A stretch of 50,389 nt of DNA from Bacillota bacterium (GCA_021768085.1 JAETOJ010000020.1:1-50389), one strand, 5' to 3'; positions 24,708 through 33,332 are shown, numbered from the stretch's first letter. Made by a program: numbers and translations. The notes: generated by a model not told the origin, from the letters alone.

Positions 24708-25799
24708 ATGGAAAAAAGATTGAACGGAAAACGGCTGAGTAAAGCCTCCCGAAGCGGCTTTATCAACTATGGCATTGTCATCGCCGCCTTTGCCCTGATC
24801 CAGATCCTTCTGGTGGTGCAGAAGCTGCTGGGAGTGACCCTGGTGTCCAATTCCCTCCAGAGCCTGCTGGTGCCCACCTGCTGCTACATCGTCATGGCGG
24901 TATCCCTGAACCTGACGGTGGGCATTCTGGGCGAGCTGTCCCTGGGCCACGCGGGCTTTATGAGCCTGGGAGCTTTCTCCGGCATTGTGGCTTCCTTCCT
25001 GCTGGCGGACGTGATCCCCTTCGCCCCCCTGCGCCTGGCCCTGTCCATGATCGTGGGGGCGGCGTTCGGGGCGGTGGGCGGCGTCATCGTGGGCGTGCCC
25101 GTGCTGCGCTTGCAGGGGGACTATCTGGCCATCGTCACCCTGGCCTTCGGGCAGATCATCAAAAACATCATCATGGTGCTGTACGTGGGGGTGGATGAAA
25201 AGGGATTCCACATCGCCGCCAGCTCGGAGCGGTTCAACCTGGCCGAGGACGGTACCGCCATCATCAAGGGCCCCATGGGGGCGGTGGGCGTCACCAAGCT
25301 GGCCTCCTTTACCGCCGGGTTTGTGCTCATACTCATCACCCTGGTGGTGGTGCAGAACCTGGTGAACAGCCGCTCCGGGCGGGCCATTATGGCCCTGCGG
25401 GACAACCGCATCGCCGCCGAGAGTGTGGGCATCAACACCACCAAGTATAAGCTGATGGCCTTTGTCACCTCCGCGGCGCTGGCGGGGGCGGCGGGGGCGC
25501 TGTTCGGGCTGAACTACTCGTCCACCGTAGCCTCCAAGTTCGACTTCAACGCCTCCATCCTGGTGCTGGTGTTCGTGGTGCTGGGCGGCCTGGGCTCCAT
25601 CCGGGGCTCCATCATCGCCGCCGCCCTGCTCTACGTGCTGCCGGAGCTGCTGCGGCAGTTCGGCGACATCGCGGACTACCGGATGCTGGTGTACGCCATC
25701 GTGCTGATTCTGGTGATGCTGGCCACCAACAACGATCAGCTCAAGGCGCTGGTGGGCCGGATCATCCCGAAGCGAAAGGGGGCGGCGTCCCATGGCTGA
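24708..25799 (+). CDS. livM: branched-chain amino acid ABC transporter permease LivM
   Basis: The 363-aa protein has a longer charged N-terminus and about nine to ten membrane segments. LivM signatures are LNLTVGILGELSLGHAGFMSLGAF, RLQGDYLAIVTLAFGQI and the EAA-like loop SGRAIMALRDNRIAAESVGINTTKYK, followed by GGLGSIRGSIIAA. It is the partner permease of LivH. Its 3' end overlaps livG by 8 bp, so the two are translated together. Confidence 0.93.
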   Translation: MEKRLNGKRLSKASRSGFINYGIVIAAFALIQILLVVQKLLGVTLVSNSLQSLLVPTCCYIVMAVSLNLTVGILGELSLGHAGFMSLGAFSGIVASFLLADVIPFAPLRLALSMIVGAAFGAVGGVIVGVPVLRLQGDYLAIVTLAFGQIIKNIIMVLYVGVDEKGFHIAASSERFNLAEDGTAIIKGPMGAVGVTKLASFTAGFVLILITLVVVQNLVNSRSGRAIMALRDNRIAAESVGINTTKYKLMAFVTSAALAGAAGALFGLNYSSTVASKFDFNASILVLVFVVLGGLGSIRGSIIAAALLYVLPELLRQFGDIADYRMLVYAIVLILVMLATNNDQLKALVGRIIPKRKGAASHG

Positions 25800-26655
25800 C
25801 AAGAAGCAGTTTGAAAAGGGCAAAATGGTGCCCGTGCCCAGCGTGTCCATCATCCCGGAGCGGGATCTGGGCACCACCCCCATCCTGGAGTGCAGCCACC
25901 TGGGCATCGACTTCGGCGGCCTCACCGCCGTGAACGAGTTCAACATCACCGTGGGCCGCACCGAGATCGCCGGCCTCATCGGCCCCAACGGGGCGGGCAA
26001 AACCACCGTGTTCAACCTGCTCACCAAGGTGTACCAGCCCACACGGGGCACCATCCTGCTGGACGGGCTGGACACCCACGGCAAGACCCCCGCCCAGATC
26101 AACCGCATGGGCATCGCCCGCACCTTCCAGAACATCCGGCTGTTTAACAACCTGTCCGTGGAGGACAACGTGAAGATCGGCCTGCACAACCAGGAGAAGT
26201 ACTCCATGTTTACCGGCATCCTCCGCCTGCCCAAGTACTGGCGGCAGGAGAAGGCCGCCCACGAGCGGGCGCTGGAGCTGCTGTCCATCTTCAACATGGA
26301 GGATCTGGCGGATCACCAGGCGGGATCCCTGCCCTACGGGGCCCAGCGGCGGCTGGAGATCGTCCGGGCCCTGGCCACCAACCCGTCCCTGCTGCTGCTG
26401 GACGAGCCGGCGGCGGGGATGAACCCGTCGGAGACGGCGGAGCTGATGGAGAACATCGTGAAGATCCGGGACACCTTCCAGATCGCCATTATGCTCATTG
26501 AGCACGATATGAGCCTGGTCATGGGCATCTGCGAGGGCATCTGCGTGCTGAACTTCGGCCAGATCATCGCCAAGGGCACCGCGGAGGAGATCCAGTCCAA
26601 CCCCACGGTGATTGAAGCCTACCTGGGCAAGCAGCAGGAAGGGGGGGCGGACTGA
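25792..26655 (+). CDS. livG: branched-chain amino acid ABC transporter ATP-binding protein LivG
   Basis: The 287-aa ATPase has Walker A GPNGAGKTT, Q loop in RTFQNIRLF, a LivG-type insertion, a signature region LPYGAQRRLE, Walker B LLLLDEPAAGMNP and the switch IEHDM. The roughly 35-residue N-terminal extension before the first strand is slightly longer than usual; an internal start cannot be excluded, but the ATG at 25792 has the coupled overlap with livM. It energises import together with LivF. Confidence 0.93.
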   Translation: MADKKQFEKGKMVPVPSVSIIPERDLGTTPILECSHLGIDFGGLTAVNEFNITVGRTEIAGLIGPNGAGKTTVFNLLTKVYQPTRGTILLDGLDTHGKTPAQINRMGIARTFQNIRLFNNLSVEDNVKIGLHNQEKYSMFTGILRLPKYWRQEKAAHERALELLSIFNMEDLADHQAGSLPYGAQRRLEIVRALATNPSLLLLDEPAAGMNPSETAELMENIVKIRDTFQIAIMLIEHDMSLVMGICEGICVLNFGQIIAKGTAEEIQSNPTVIEAYLGKQQEGGAD

Positions 26656-26656
26656 G

Positions 26657-27358
26657 ATGCTGAAGGTAAACGACATCAATGTGTATTACGGCGCCATCCA
26701 CGCCATCAAGGGCGTGTCCTTTGAGGTGAACGCCGGCGAGGTGGTCACCCTCATCGGGGCCAACGGCGCGGGCAAGTCCACCATCCTGAATACGGTGTGC
26801 GGGCTGCTCCACTCCCGCACCGGCTCCATCGAGTTTCTGGGCAAGCCCCTGGGGGGGACGCCCGCCCACAAGATTGTGGAGCAGGGCATGGCCCACGTGC
26901 CCGAGGGGCGGCGGATCTTTTTGCAGATGACGGTGGAGGAGAACCTGGAGATGGGGGCGTACACCCAGCCCCGCTCCACCATCGACCCCAACCTGGAGCG
27001 GGTGTACGATCAGTTCCCCCGGCTGAAGGAGCGCCGGAAGCAGATCGCGGGCACCCTGTCCGGCGGCGAGCAGCAGATGCTGGCCATGGGCCGGGGGCTG
27101 ATGTCCAGCCCCAAGCTGCTGATGCTGGACGAGCCGTCCATGGGGCTGGCCCCCATCCTGGTGGAGCAGATCTTCGACATCATCAGGCGGCTGCATGAGA
27201 AGGGCACCACCATCCTGCTGGTGGAGCAGAACGCCCAGATGGCGCTGTCCGTGGCGGATCGGGGCTATGTGCTGGAGACGGGCAAGATCGTGGCCACCGG
27301 CACCGGTCAGGAGCTGCTCCGCAACGCGGCGGTGAAAAAGGCGTACCTTGGAGGATAA
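26657..27358 (+). CDS. livF: branched-chain amino acid ABC transporter ATP-binding protein LivF
   Basis: The 233-aa ATPase has Walker A GANGAGKST, Q loop region, VPEGRRIFLQMTVEENLEMGAY, signature LSGGEQQ, Walker B LLMLDEPSMGLAP and the switch VEQN. This is the usual short LivF form. The ATG at 26657 is one base after the livG stop. It closes the livJHMGF operon and is followed by a terminator. Confidence 0.94.
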   Translation: MLKVNDINVYYGAIHAIKGVSFEVNAGEVVTLIGANGAGKSTILNTVCGLLHSRTGSIEFLGKPLGGTPAHKIVEQGMAHVPEGRRIFLQMTVEENLEMGAYTQPRSTIDPNLERVYDQFPRLKERRKQIAGTLSGGEQQMLAMGRGLMSSPKLLMLDEPSMGLAPILVEQIFDIIRRLHEKGTTILLVEQNAQMALSVADRGYVLETGKIVATGTGQELLRNAAVKKAYLGG

Positions 27359-27373
27359 GTTCACAAGATGACA

Positions 27374-27409
27374 AAACGCCCCCTGTGGAAGATACCGTAG
27401 GGGGCGTTT
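27374..27409 (+). terminator. terminator of the liv operon
   Basis: AAACGCCCCCT (27374-27384) pairs perfectly with AGGGGGCGTTT (27399-27409), with T-rich sequence after it. Confidence 0.85.
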
Positions 27410-27514
27410 GTTGCGTTTCCATTACTGCTCTGTTTCGTCGCCGGCGCGGTTGTGCACGGTTTGCGCCCACGCTTGTCAGCGAGCTTCAAGCTCGCGAGGC
27501 TAAGACTCTTTTGG

Positions 27515-27540
27515 GTACTTTTTCTCTCGAGAAAAAGTAC
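27515..27540. terminator. A/T-tract hairpin at the end of the DHHW gene
   Basis: GTACTTTTTCTC and GAGAAAAAGTAC form a perfect 12-bp inverted repeat with a 2-base centre, one base beyond the DHHW stop codon on the minus strand. A second hairpin GCGAGC-TTCAA-GCTCGC lies at about 27479-27495. Confidence 0.65.
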
Positions 27541-27541
27541 C

Positions 27542-28696
27542 TCAGTGATCCAGCTTGAACAGGTTGATGTCCGTGGAGAAGTTGGCCACGGAGTAGAGCA
27601 CCAGCACCTGGTCGATGCCGTTGTCTGTGACGTACTGGGTTAGGGACATATTGTTGTACCGCAGGTCGAACAGGTGCACCTCCTGGAACTCCTCCGCCAG
27701 GAAGGGGGCCAGGGAGTCGGAGTAGGAATCCCGGATCACCAGCAGCCTGCCGCCTGCCGCGTCGGGATTTTTAATGACGCATAAGGGCTGGTTGCCGCCC
27801 AGGAAGTAGGCGTATTTGTCCTTGACCTCCAGCTTCTCGGGGTGGTACAGGGAGCTCTCGACGGGCACGCCCTCGGGGTAGCCAGTGACGGTGACGTTCC
27901 CCTTGGTGCCCCCCTCGGGGATCACGGTGTGGATGCTGTCCGGGTCCACCCAGCCCGCCCCGGAGGAGGAGTAGGTGGTGCCGTAGAAGCTGTCGCTGAC
28001 CTGGGTGTAGGGCAGGCTCTGATAGCCCAGAACTTTCAGGTCTCCCGCCTGCTGAACCAGGCCCATGCCCTCCAACAGCGCCTGACCGGCTTTCTGGGCC
28101 CCCATGGTGGTCCAGTGGTGGTCGGTGCGGTAGAAAGCACCGCGGTCATTGGCCAGAACCCACCGCAGGTCGATATACGCTACCTTGTCCCCGCACAGCG
28201 CCTCAGCCCTGCTGATGGTGGATCCGTCGTCCACCTTGGGAGCGTTGGCGGGGAGAAGGTTTGCCCAGGCCCAGCTCTTGTCCGGCACCAGGGAGAAGTA
28301 CACCGGCACGTTTAAGTTTTCCCCCAGCTTGTTCACGAAGCCCACCCGCTGGGAAAGCTCCTCATCGGTGGGCGGGGTGAACTGGGCGAACAGGGTCTGG
28401 CCGTCGGCGCCGAAATAGACCTTGTTGTTCTCCTGCTTGCCCAGCAGGCGCTCCGAGCGGGCCTTGAGCTGAATCCACTGATCCCGCAGGGGGAACTGAT
28501 CGGAGACATACTTCTCAAAGTTCTCCATAAACTTGCCGGAGCGCAGGGTGTCGGCTGTGGGGGCCTTGAACTGGGTCAGGAAGCGGTTCTCCTGCTCGGA
28601 GAAGTCCCGGCTGGGGGTGAGGATCAGAGCCGCCCCGAAGCCGAAGGTAAACAGGCAGAACAGCACGGTGATAAAAACGGAATATTTTTTACTCAT
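27542..28696 (-). CDS. DHHW-motif (AlgJ/AlgX-like) polysaccharide O-acetylation protein
   Basis: The 384-aa protein has one N-terminal membrane anchor (about residues 5-27) and an extracytoplasmic SGNH-like domain. The DHHW hallmark is visible in YRTDHHWTTMGA, and LLVIRDSYSDSLAPFLAEEF carries the SGNH-type serine block (DSYS). Such proteins accept acetyl groups passed by an MBOAT partner and transfer them to a cell-surface polymer. The ATG at 28696 is preferred over 28702 because GGGGA lies 7 bases upstream. It follows the MBOAT gene on the same strand with a long A/T hairpin between them. The acetylated polymer is not identifiable from this window. Confidence 0.87.
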   Translation of the reverse strand: MSKKYSVFITVLFCLFTFGFGAALILTPSRDFSEQENRFLTQFKAPTADTLRSGKFMENFEKYVSDQFPLRDQWIQLKARSERLLGKQENNKVYFGADGQTLFAQFTPPTDEELSQRVGFVNKLGENLNVPVYFSLVPDKSWAWANLLPANAPKVDDGSTISRAEALCGDKVAYIDLRWVLANDRGAFYRTDHHWTTMGAQKAGQALLEGMGLVQQAGDLKVLGYQSLPYTQVSDSFYGTTYSSSGAGWVDPDSIHTVIPEGGTKGNVTVTGYPEGVPVESSLYHPEKLEVKDKYAYFLGGNQPLCVIKNPDAAGGRLLVIRDSYSDSLAPFLAEEFQEVHLFDLRYNNMSLTQYVTDNGIDQVLVLYSVANFSTDINLFKLDH

Positions 28697-28792
28697 AAAC
28701 ATATCCCCAATCTGAGCACAGCGTTGGTTGCCGGGCAGAAATCCATCAAATTTTTGCTCCGGTTCGTCAGCGCCTTCAAGTTCTTTTTCTTG

Positions 28793-28824
28793 CTTCTTCT
28801 TTTTCTTTCAAGAAAAAGAAGAAG
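28793..28824. terminator. 15-bp A/T-tract hairpin at the end of the MBOAT gene
   Basis: CTTCTTCTTTTTCTT and AAGAAAAAGAAGAAG form a perfect inverted repeat with a 2-base centre, four bases after the MBOAT stop on the minus strand. It resembles the hairpin after the DHHW gene and probably reduces read-through. Confidence 0.65.
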
Positions 28825-28828
28825 GCCC

Positions 28829-30262
28829 TTAAAACCTGAAATAGAGGAACGGGTTGTAGGTGCCGTCCACCAGGTAGGCGGTGGTGAACACCAGCCCTGC
28901 CAACATCAGCACCGGGAAGGTTATCTGGCGGGCCCGCTCCGGCAGCCTATGCCACAGGTTCCTGGCCAGCGGCGTGGCGGCCACGATGGCGATGATAAGA
29001 ATGGGCAGGTAGTTGCGCAGGTAGTACAGGAAGTTGGAATCCAGCGCCCCCGCCCCAAAGCCGAACATGGCGGCCAGGTACGGCCCCATGGCGGAGAAGT
29101 CCTCCACCGCGAAGATGGCCCAGCCCACAATGGCGATGAACACGCCGTACACATGGCACACCCAGGCCGGGGCCCTGTCCAGCACCTTGCCCAACCACAG
29201 TTTCTCCAGGGTGATCCACACGAACCAGTACAGGCCCCAGATCAGGAAGTTCCAGCTGGCCCCGTGCCAGATGCCGGTGGCGGCCCAGACGATCAGAAGG
29301 TTGAACACCATGCGGCCCTTCCCCACCCGGCTGCCGCCCAGGGGAAAGTAGAGGTACTCCCGGAACCAGCTGCCCAGGGAGATGTGCCACCGCCGCCAAA
29401 ACTCGCTGGCGGACTTGGAGATATAGGGATAGTTGAAGTTCTCCAGAAACTCGAAGCCCAGCATCCGGCCCAGGCCGATGGCCATATCCGAGTAGCCGGA
29501 GAAGTCAAAGTAGAGCTGGAGGGAGAAGGCCACAATCCCCAGCCACGCCCCCAGGGTGGTGAGCTGGGCGGAGGGGGTGGCCAGGTACACGTCCCACAGG
29601 GGGCCCAGGGCGTTGGCCAGCAGCACCTTCTTGCAGGCGCCGATGGTGAAGCGCTGGACGCCGGAGGCGAATTTTTCAAAGGTGTGATCCCGCCGCTCCA
29701 GCTGATCGTCCAGATCCTTGTACTTGATGATGGGCCCGGCGATGAGCTGGGGGAACAGGGTGACGAAGGTACCGAAGGTGATAATGTTCTTCTGGCAACG
29801 GGCGTCTCCCCGGTACACGTCGATGGTGTAGCTCATGGTCTGGAAGGTGTAGAAGGAGATGCCGATGGGCAGGGTAAAGGGGATGGACTCCCCACCGGGC
29901 AGGGGCAGGCTCTCGATAACGGGCAGGAAGCCCGCGCCCACCGCCGCCAGACTGCCGGCGATGAAGTTGTAATACTTGAAGAAGCCCAGCAGCAGCAGGT
30001 TGAACACCACCGACGAGGCCACCGCCATCCGGGCGCCCCGGTCGTTGTTGTTGGCCTTGCAGCGGGTGACGATCCGCCCGTGGGAGTAGTCGATGGCGAT
30101 GGAGGCGAACATGATCACCACGTACACCGGCTCGCCCCAGCCGTAGAAGATCAGGTTGACGACGAGCAGCACCAGGTTGCGCCACCGCAGGGGGGAGATG
30201 TAGTACAGAATCAATACAATGGGGAAATAGAGGAACAGAAAAAACGGGCTGGAAAATATCAC
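28829..30262 (-). CDS. MBOAT-family membrane O-acyltransferase (AlgI/DltB-like)
   Basis: The 477-aa protein has about ten or more membrane segments and the MBOAT pattern. Features are the FPQLIAGPIIKYKDL region, YLYFPLGGSRVGKGRMVFNLLIVW, and the catalytic histidine in WAATGIWHGASWNFLIWG. It would move acetyl groups from the cytoplasm across the membrane for attachment to a surface polysaccharide by the DHHW partner. Translation starts at a GTG (30262) after GAGGTGAAG. It sits downstream of two DUF4358 lipoprotein genes in the same orientation. Confidence 0.93.
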   Translation of the reverse strand: MIFSSPFFLFLYFPIVLILYYISPLRWRNLVLLVVNLIFYGWGEPVYVVIMFASIAIDYSHGRIVTRCKANNNDRGARMAVASSVVFNLLLLGFFKYYNFIAGSLAAVGAGFLPVIESLPLPGGESIPFTLPIGISFYTFQTMSYTIDVYRGDARCQKNIITFGTFVTLFPQLIAGPIIKYKDLDDQLERRDHTFEKFASGVQRFTIGACKKVLLANALGPLWDVYLATPSAQLTTLGAWLGIVAFSLQLYFDFSGYSDMAIGLGRMLGFEFLENFNYPYISKSASEFWRRWHISLGSWFREYLYFPLGGSRVGKGRMVFNLLIVWAATGIWHGASWNFLIWGLYWFVWITLEKLWLGKVLDRAPAWVCHVYGVFIAIVGWAIFAVEDFSAMGPYLAAMFGFGAGALDSNFLYYLRNYLPILIIAIVAATPLARNLWHRLPERARQITFPVLMLAGLVFTTAYLVDGTYNPFLYFRF

Positions 30263-30334
30263 GGGCCTTCACCTCGCCGGGAAGAATTCAGGACAGGAAG
30301 AGCGGGCTGTGCCGCTCCTCCTGTGTGTGCCGAT

Positions 30335-31096
30335 TTAAAACAGCGCGTTGAACTGGGACACGATCTCATCGCAGTTCTCGTGCACCACCATCATGACGTA
30401 ATTGCCGTTGGACACCACCCGGGAGTTGTTCAGCCACTGCTCGGTGGGGCCGGGATACCAAGCTCCGGGGTCGCCGCCGTCCGCGCCGCTCATCCGGTCA
30501 ATGCGGGCCTGGAAGATGGCCTTCACCCGGGCCACATCGGCGCTGTTCTTCACCTGTACCAGGCCGAACTCGCCGTTGTTCATGGAGAACTGGCAGACGT
30601 AGACCAGGCACTGCTCCGTGGGGATGGAGGACAGGCCGGCGTAGTAGCCGTCCAGCAGGGTATTATCCGCCAGCTCCAGGAAGCCGCCGAACTCGTGCAT
30701 ATTGGTGACGTCCTCATAGAAGGCGGCCAGATCCACCCCCGCCGGAGGCTCAGGCGTGGGTTCCGGGGTGGGCTCCGGCGTGGGCGCGGGGGTAGGCTTG
30801 GGTGTGGGTTTAGGGGTGGGCGCGGGGGTAGGCTTGGGCGTAGGCTTGGCCTCCGGAGTATTGGTGGCCGGGGCCTCGGTGGGTTCGGGGGTGGGCGCAG
30901 GGGTGGGGTCTGCCGTGGGCTCCTCGGTGGGGAGGGCCAGGGTGGGCTCCTGGGTGTCGTCCGACGGGGGGACAGAGGCGGTCTCACCGGGGGGATCCGA
31001 GGGGATCAGGGTGGTATCGGCCCCGGGGTTTCCACAGCCGGACAGCAGGGACAGGCCCAGAACCAGGGCCAGCATCAGAGGAATCAGACGTTTCAT
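30335..31096 (-). CDS. DUF4358 lipoprotein with long Pro-Thr linker
   Basis: The 253-aa lipoprotein has a signal peptide with lipobox LSGC (about C21). A very long linker follows (about 22-125) of TPxPTPxPTPE-type repeats that should span the cell wall. The C-terminal domain (about 125-253; [52 protein letters not shown]) matches the DUF4358 pattern of its neighbour. Function is unknown; its place next to the MBOAT/DHHW pair suggests a helper in surface-polymer acetylation. The ATG at 31096 is the only start giving an intact signal peptide. Confidence 0.82.
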   Translation of the reverse strand: MKRLIPLMLALVLGLSLLSGCGNPGADTTLIPSDPPGETASVPPSDDTQEPTLALPTEEPTADPTPAPTPEPTEAPATNTPEAKPTPKPTPAPTPKPTPKPTPAPTPEPTPEPTPEPPAGVDLAAFYEDVTNMHEFGGFLELADNTLLDGYYAGLSSIPTEQCLVYVCQFSMNNGEFGLVQVKNSADVARVKAIFQARIDRMSGADGGDPGAWYPGPTEQWLNNSRVVSNGNYVMMVVHENCDEIVSQFNALF

Positions 31097-31133
31097 TATG
31101 TCACACACACTCCTGTTTTTATGTCTGCGGGGG

Positions 31134-31631
31134 TTATTTGAACAGCGCCTCAAACTCGCTGACGATGGCGTCCGCGTCCGCGTGGCAGATCAGCATCACA
31201 TAGGTGCCGTGGCCGGCCACCTTGGCGGACTTGTTCCACAGCTCTACGGTCTCTGGGTACTGCATCCCCTCCTCGGTCATAGAGGCGATGCGGGCCTCGA
31301 AGGCCTCCTTTACCTTGGCGGCATCTTCGGTGCTCTTGGCCTGAACCAGGGCGAACTCACCGGTGTTGAAGGACACCATGCTCAGGTAGATCTCCATCTG
31401 CTCCAGATCCATGCCCTCCAGGGCGGGGTAGGAGCTGCGCAGCATGGTTGTGCCAAATTCGTCGCTGACGTCCAGCCGCTCCACAAAGTCGGAGAACTCA
31501 TGCCGCTCCTTCAGGGTCTGGGCGAAGGCGGCCAGATCCACCTTTTTCTCCTCGGCAGGCTTGCCGCCGCAGGCGGACAGCAGGGACAGGCACAGCACAG
31601 CGGCGGCGCACAGGGCAATGATTCGTTTCAT
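31134..31631 (-). CDS. DUF4358 lipoprotein, short form
   Basis: The 165-aa lipoprotein has signal peptide [21 protein letters not shown], with lipobox LSAC (about C21), followed almost at once by the DUF4358 domain. Features are [50 protein letters not shown]. It is a tandem paralogue of the gene just downstream but lacks the Pro-Thr linker, so it would sit close to the membrane. The ATG at 31631 fits the signal peptide and is preceded by AAAGGAGAG. It is the first intact gene of the 31631-27542 cluster. Confidence 0.82.
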   Translation of the reverse strand: MKRIIALCAAAVLCLSLLSACGGKPAEEKKVDLAAFAQTLKERHEFSDFVERLDVSDEFGTTMLRSSYPALEGMDLEQMEIYLSMVSFNTGEFALVQAKSTEDAAKVKEAFEARIASMTEEGMQYPETVELWNKSAKVAGHGTYVMLICHADADAIVSEFEALFK

Positions 31632-31665
31632 GGGGTTGGTACTCTCCTTTGTGTTATAATTGGGG

Positions 31666-31764
31666 CTATGCAAACAGGGCGTTAAACTCGCCCGGGGGTT
31701 GATCGCATTCATCGGCGCGGATCGGCGCAGGTTCCACCGCTGTGATTGTGCGCCGCGCCGGGGG
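31666..31764 (-). pseudogene. C-terminal relic of a third DUF4358 gene
   Basis: In the minus-strand frame ending at the TAG (31668-31666) the sequence reads ADECDQPPGEFNALFA. This aligns with the ends [14 protein letters not shown] and [14 protein letters not shown] of the two intact paralogues. Upstream the frame stays open only about 30 codons with no domain similarity. The match is short (about 15 residues), so this is a probable, not proven, gene remnant. Confidence 0.5.
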
Positions 31765-31767
31765 TTT

Positions 31768-32388
31768 TTATGCGTTCCCCTGGATGTGGCTGCGCACCCG
31801 CTGCACGATCATGTCCAGGGCCACCAAGTTGCGGCCTCCCTCCAGCACCACGATGTCGGCATATTGGCGGGAGGGCTGGACAAACTGCTCGTGCATAGGC
31901 TTGACAGTGGTGAGGTACTGGCTGATCACCGAGTCCAGGGAACGGCCCCGCTCCTTCACATCCCGGAGGATGCGGCGGAGTATCCGCACATCGGCGTCGG
32001 TGTCCACAAAGATCTTCACGTCCATTAGATCCCGCAGGGCGGGGTCGGCGAAGATGAGGATGCCCTCCACGATCACCACCTTGGTGGGCTGCACCTCCAC
32101 CGTCTCCTCCGAGCGGTTGTGGATGGTGTAGTCGTACACCGGGCAGCGGATGACCTCCCCGGCGGCCAGCTTCTTCAGGTCGGCCACCAGCAGGGCGGTG
32201 TCAAAGGCGTCCGGATGGTCGTAATTTAGGGCCGCCCGCTCCTCATAGGTCATTCCAACGTGTTTTTTGTAATAGTTGTCGTGGTAGACGACCGACACGT
32301 CGTCCCGGAAGGTGTCCTGAAGCTTTCTGGTGAGCGTAGTTTTTCCCGAGCCGGTGCCTCCGGCGATGCCGATGATCATGGTGTCCAT
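31768..32388 (-). CDS. udk: uridine kinase
   Basis: The 206-aa cytosolic enzyme phosphorylates uridine and cytidine in pyrimidine salvage. It has the P-loop GGTGSGKTT, YHDNYYKKH, the NYDHPDAFD substrate segment, PVYDYTIHNR and a LID-type region RRILRDVKERGRS. The length matches bacterial Udk (about 205-210 aa). The start at 32388 follows GGAGG; longer reading upstream crosses the promoter. It is monocistronic. Confidence 0.95.
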   Translation of the reverse strand: MDTMIIGIAGGTGSGKTTLTRKLQDTFRDDVSVVYHDNYYKKHVGMTYEERAALNYDHPDAFDTALLVADLKKLAAGEVIRCPVYDYTIHNRSEETVEVQPTKVVIVEGILIFADPALRDLMDVKIFVDTDADVRILRRILRDVKERGRSLDSVISQYLTTVKPMHEQFVQPSRQYADIVVLEGGRNLVALDMIVQRVRSHIQGNA

Positions 32389-32433
32389 GTGCCGTCCTCC
32401 CCCTCTGTCTATCCCGGCGGTATATCCTTGGGC

Positions 32434-32462
32434 ATTGTACCACACGCCGGGGAAAATGGCAA
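32434..32462 (-). promoter_or_regulatory. promoter of udk
   Basis: On the minus strand TTGCCA (32462-32457) and TACAAT (32439-32434) are 17 bp apart. Confidence 0.7.
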
Positions 32463-32667
32463 CAGGGTGGTTCCAGAGCCCGTAGGTGGAGGCCGCTTCT
32501 GTAAGCAATACCCCGGCAGAGGCGGAAGGGTTGCATGGGGATGGGAAAATTTTTATTTTTTGGGGTTTGGCCCCCGACCCGCCTGAAAATTTTGAGGAAA
32601 ACAGGGGCGCTTCGGCAAAGTGCCAGCAAAAAAGGTTAAATTTTTGACAGATTCGCCACATTTTCTC

Positions 32668-32696
32668 TTGCTATTTGCGCCGCGAACGAATATAAT
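32668..32696 (+). promoter_or_regulatory. promoter of trmL
   Basis: TTGCTA (32668-32673) and TATAAT (32691-32696) are 17 bp apart, 24 bp before the trmL start codon. Confidence 0.7.
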
Positions 32697-32719
32697 GTCC
32701 GTGGTTACGGGAGGATGTT

Positions 32720-33220
32720 ATGGTTAATATCGTATTGGTTGAGCCGGAAATCCCACAGAATTGCGGCAATATCGCCCGCACCTGCGCCGCTACCCGTTCG
32801 CGCCTCCATCTGGTGGAGCCCCTGGGCTTCGACATCAGCGAGAAGGCGGTACGCCGGGCGGGGCTGGATTACTGGCCCATGGTGGACTTGACCATCTACC
32901 CCAGCCTGGACGCGCTGTTCGTCCAGAACCAGGTGGACGATCTGTGGCTGGCCACCACCAAGGCCCCCCAAGACTACACCCGGGCTCAATTCCGGGACGG
33001 CTGCTGGCTGTTCTTCGGAAAGGAGACCGCCGGGCTGCCGGAGCGGTTCCGGCTGGCCCACGCGGATCGCTGCATCCGCATCCCCATGCGGGAGGACGCC
33101 CGAAGCCTGAACCTGGCCAACTCGGCGGCGGTGCTGGCCTATGAGGCGCTGCGGCAGCAGGGCTTCCCCGGCCTGTCCGGTACGGGGGAGATGGCGGCAA
33201 GAAGCGCGGAGCCGTCGTGA
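32720..33220 (+). CDS. trmL: tRNA (cytidine(34)-2'-O)-methyltransferase
   Basis: The 166-aa SPOUT-class enzyme 2'-O-methylates the wobble base of certain tRNAs. It has the start VNIVLVEPEIPQNCGNIARTC, the knot segments LFFGKETAGLP and IRIPM, then ARSLNLANSAAV. The core matches TrmL (about 155 aa). The final residues and stop (SAEPS, TGA) are contributed by repeat copy B, which begins inside the gene end, just as copy A does in the Rrf2 gene. The ATG at 32720 follows GGGAGG. Confidence 0.93.
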   Translation: MVNIVLVEPEIPQNCGNIARTCAATRSRLHLVEPLGFDISEKAVRRAGLDYWPMVDLTIYPSLDALFVQNQVDDLWLATTKAPQDYTRAQFRDGCWLFFGKETAGLPERFRLAHADRCIRIPMREDARSLNLANSAAVLAYEALRQQGFPGLSGTGEMAARSAEPS

Positions 33221-33332
33221 GCAGCGGGCTAAGTCCGGAGCGGAGCAAAAGCAGGGAGGACCCAAAGGGGCCGGACGGCTTTTGCGGAGTCGGAGAACTT
33301 AGAACCGCGTCGCGAACAGGTGTAGCGTGACA
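33201..33332 (+). repeat. 3'-end-associated repeat, copy B
   Basis: It begins in the last codons of trmL (GAAGCGCGGAGCCGTCGTGA) and continues as GCAGCGGGCTAAG...CGGAGCGGAGC. The middle forms GCAAAAGC...GCTTTTGC around GGACCC-AAA-GGGGCC, and it closes with CTTAGAACCGCGTCGCG. It matches copy A (8384-8567, opposite strand) at both ends, while the middle stem differs in sequence but not in pairing. Confidence 0.7.

Larger units (their letters stand above)
32389..32719. other. 331-bp divergent intergenic region, udk / trmL
   Basis: This holds the two promoters listed separately and about 160 bp of low-complexity T/A- and C-rich sequence between them (32470-32640). I see no conserved motif, ORF with RBS or terminator in that middle part. 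Confidence 0.5.

Noticed and set aside
28724..31141. 805-codon open frame on the plus strand across the MBOAT/DUF4358 genes
   Set aside because: It runs antisense through three well-supported genes and their intergenic gaps, with low-complexity Gly/Gln/His content. It is open only because of high G+C.
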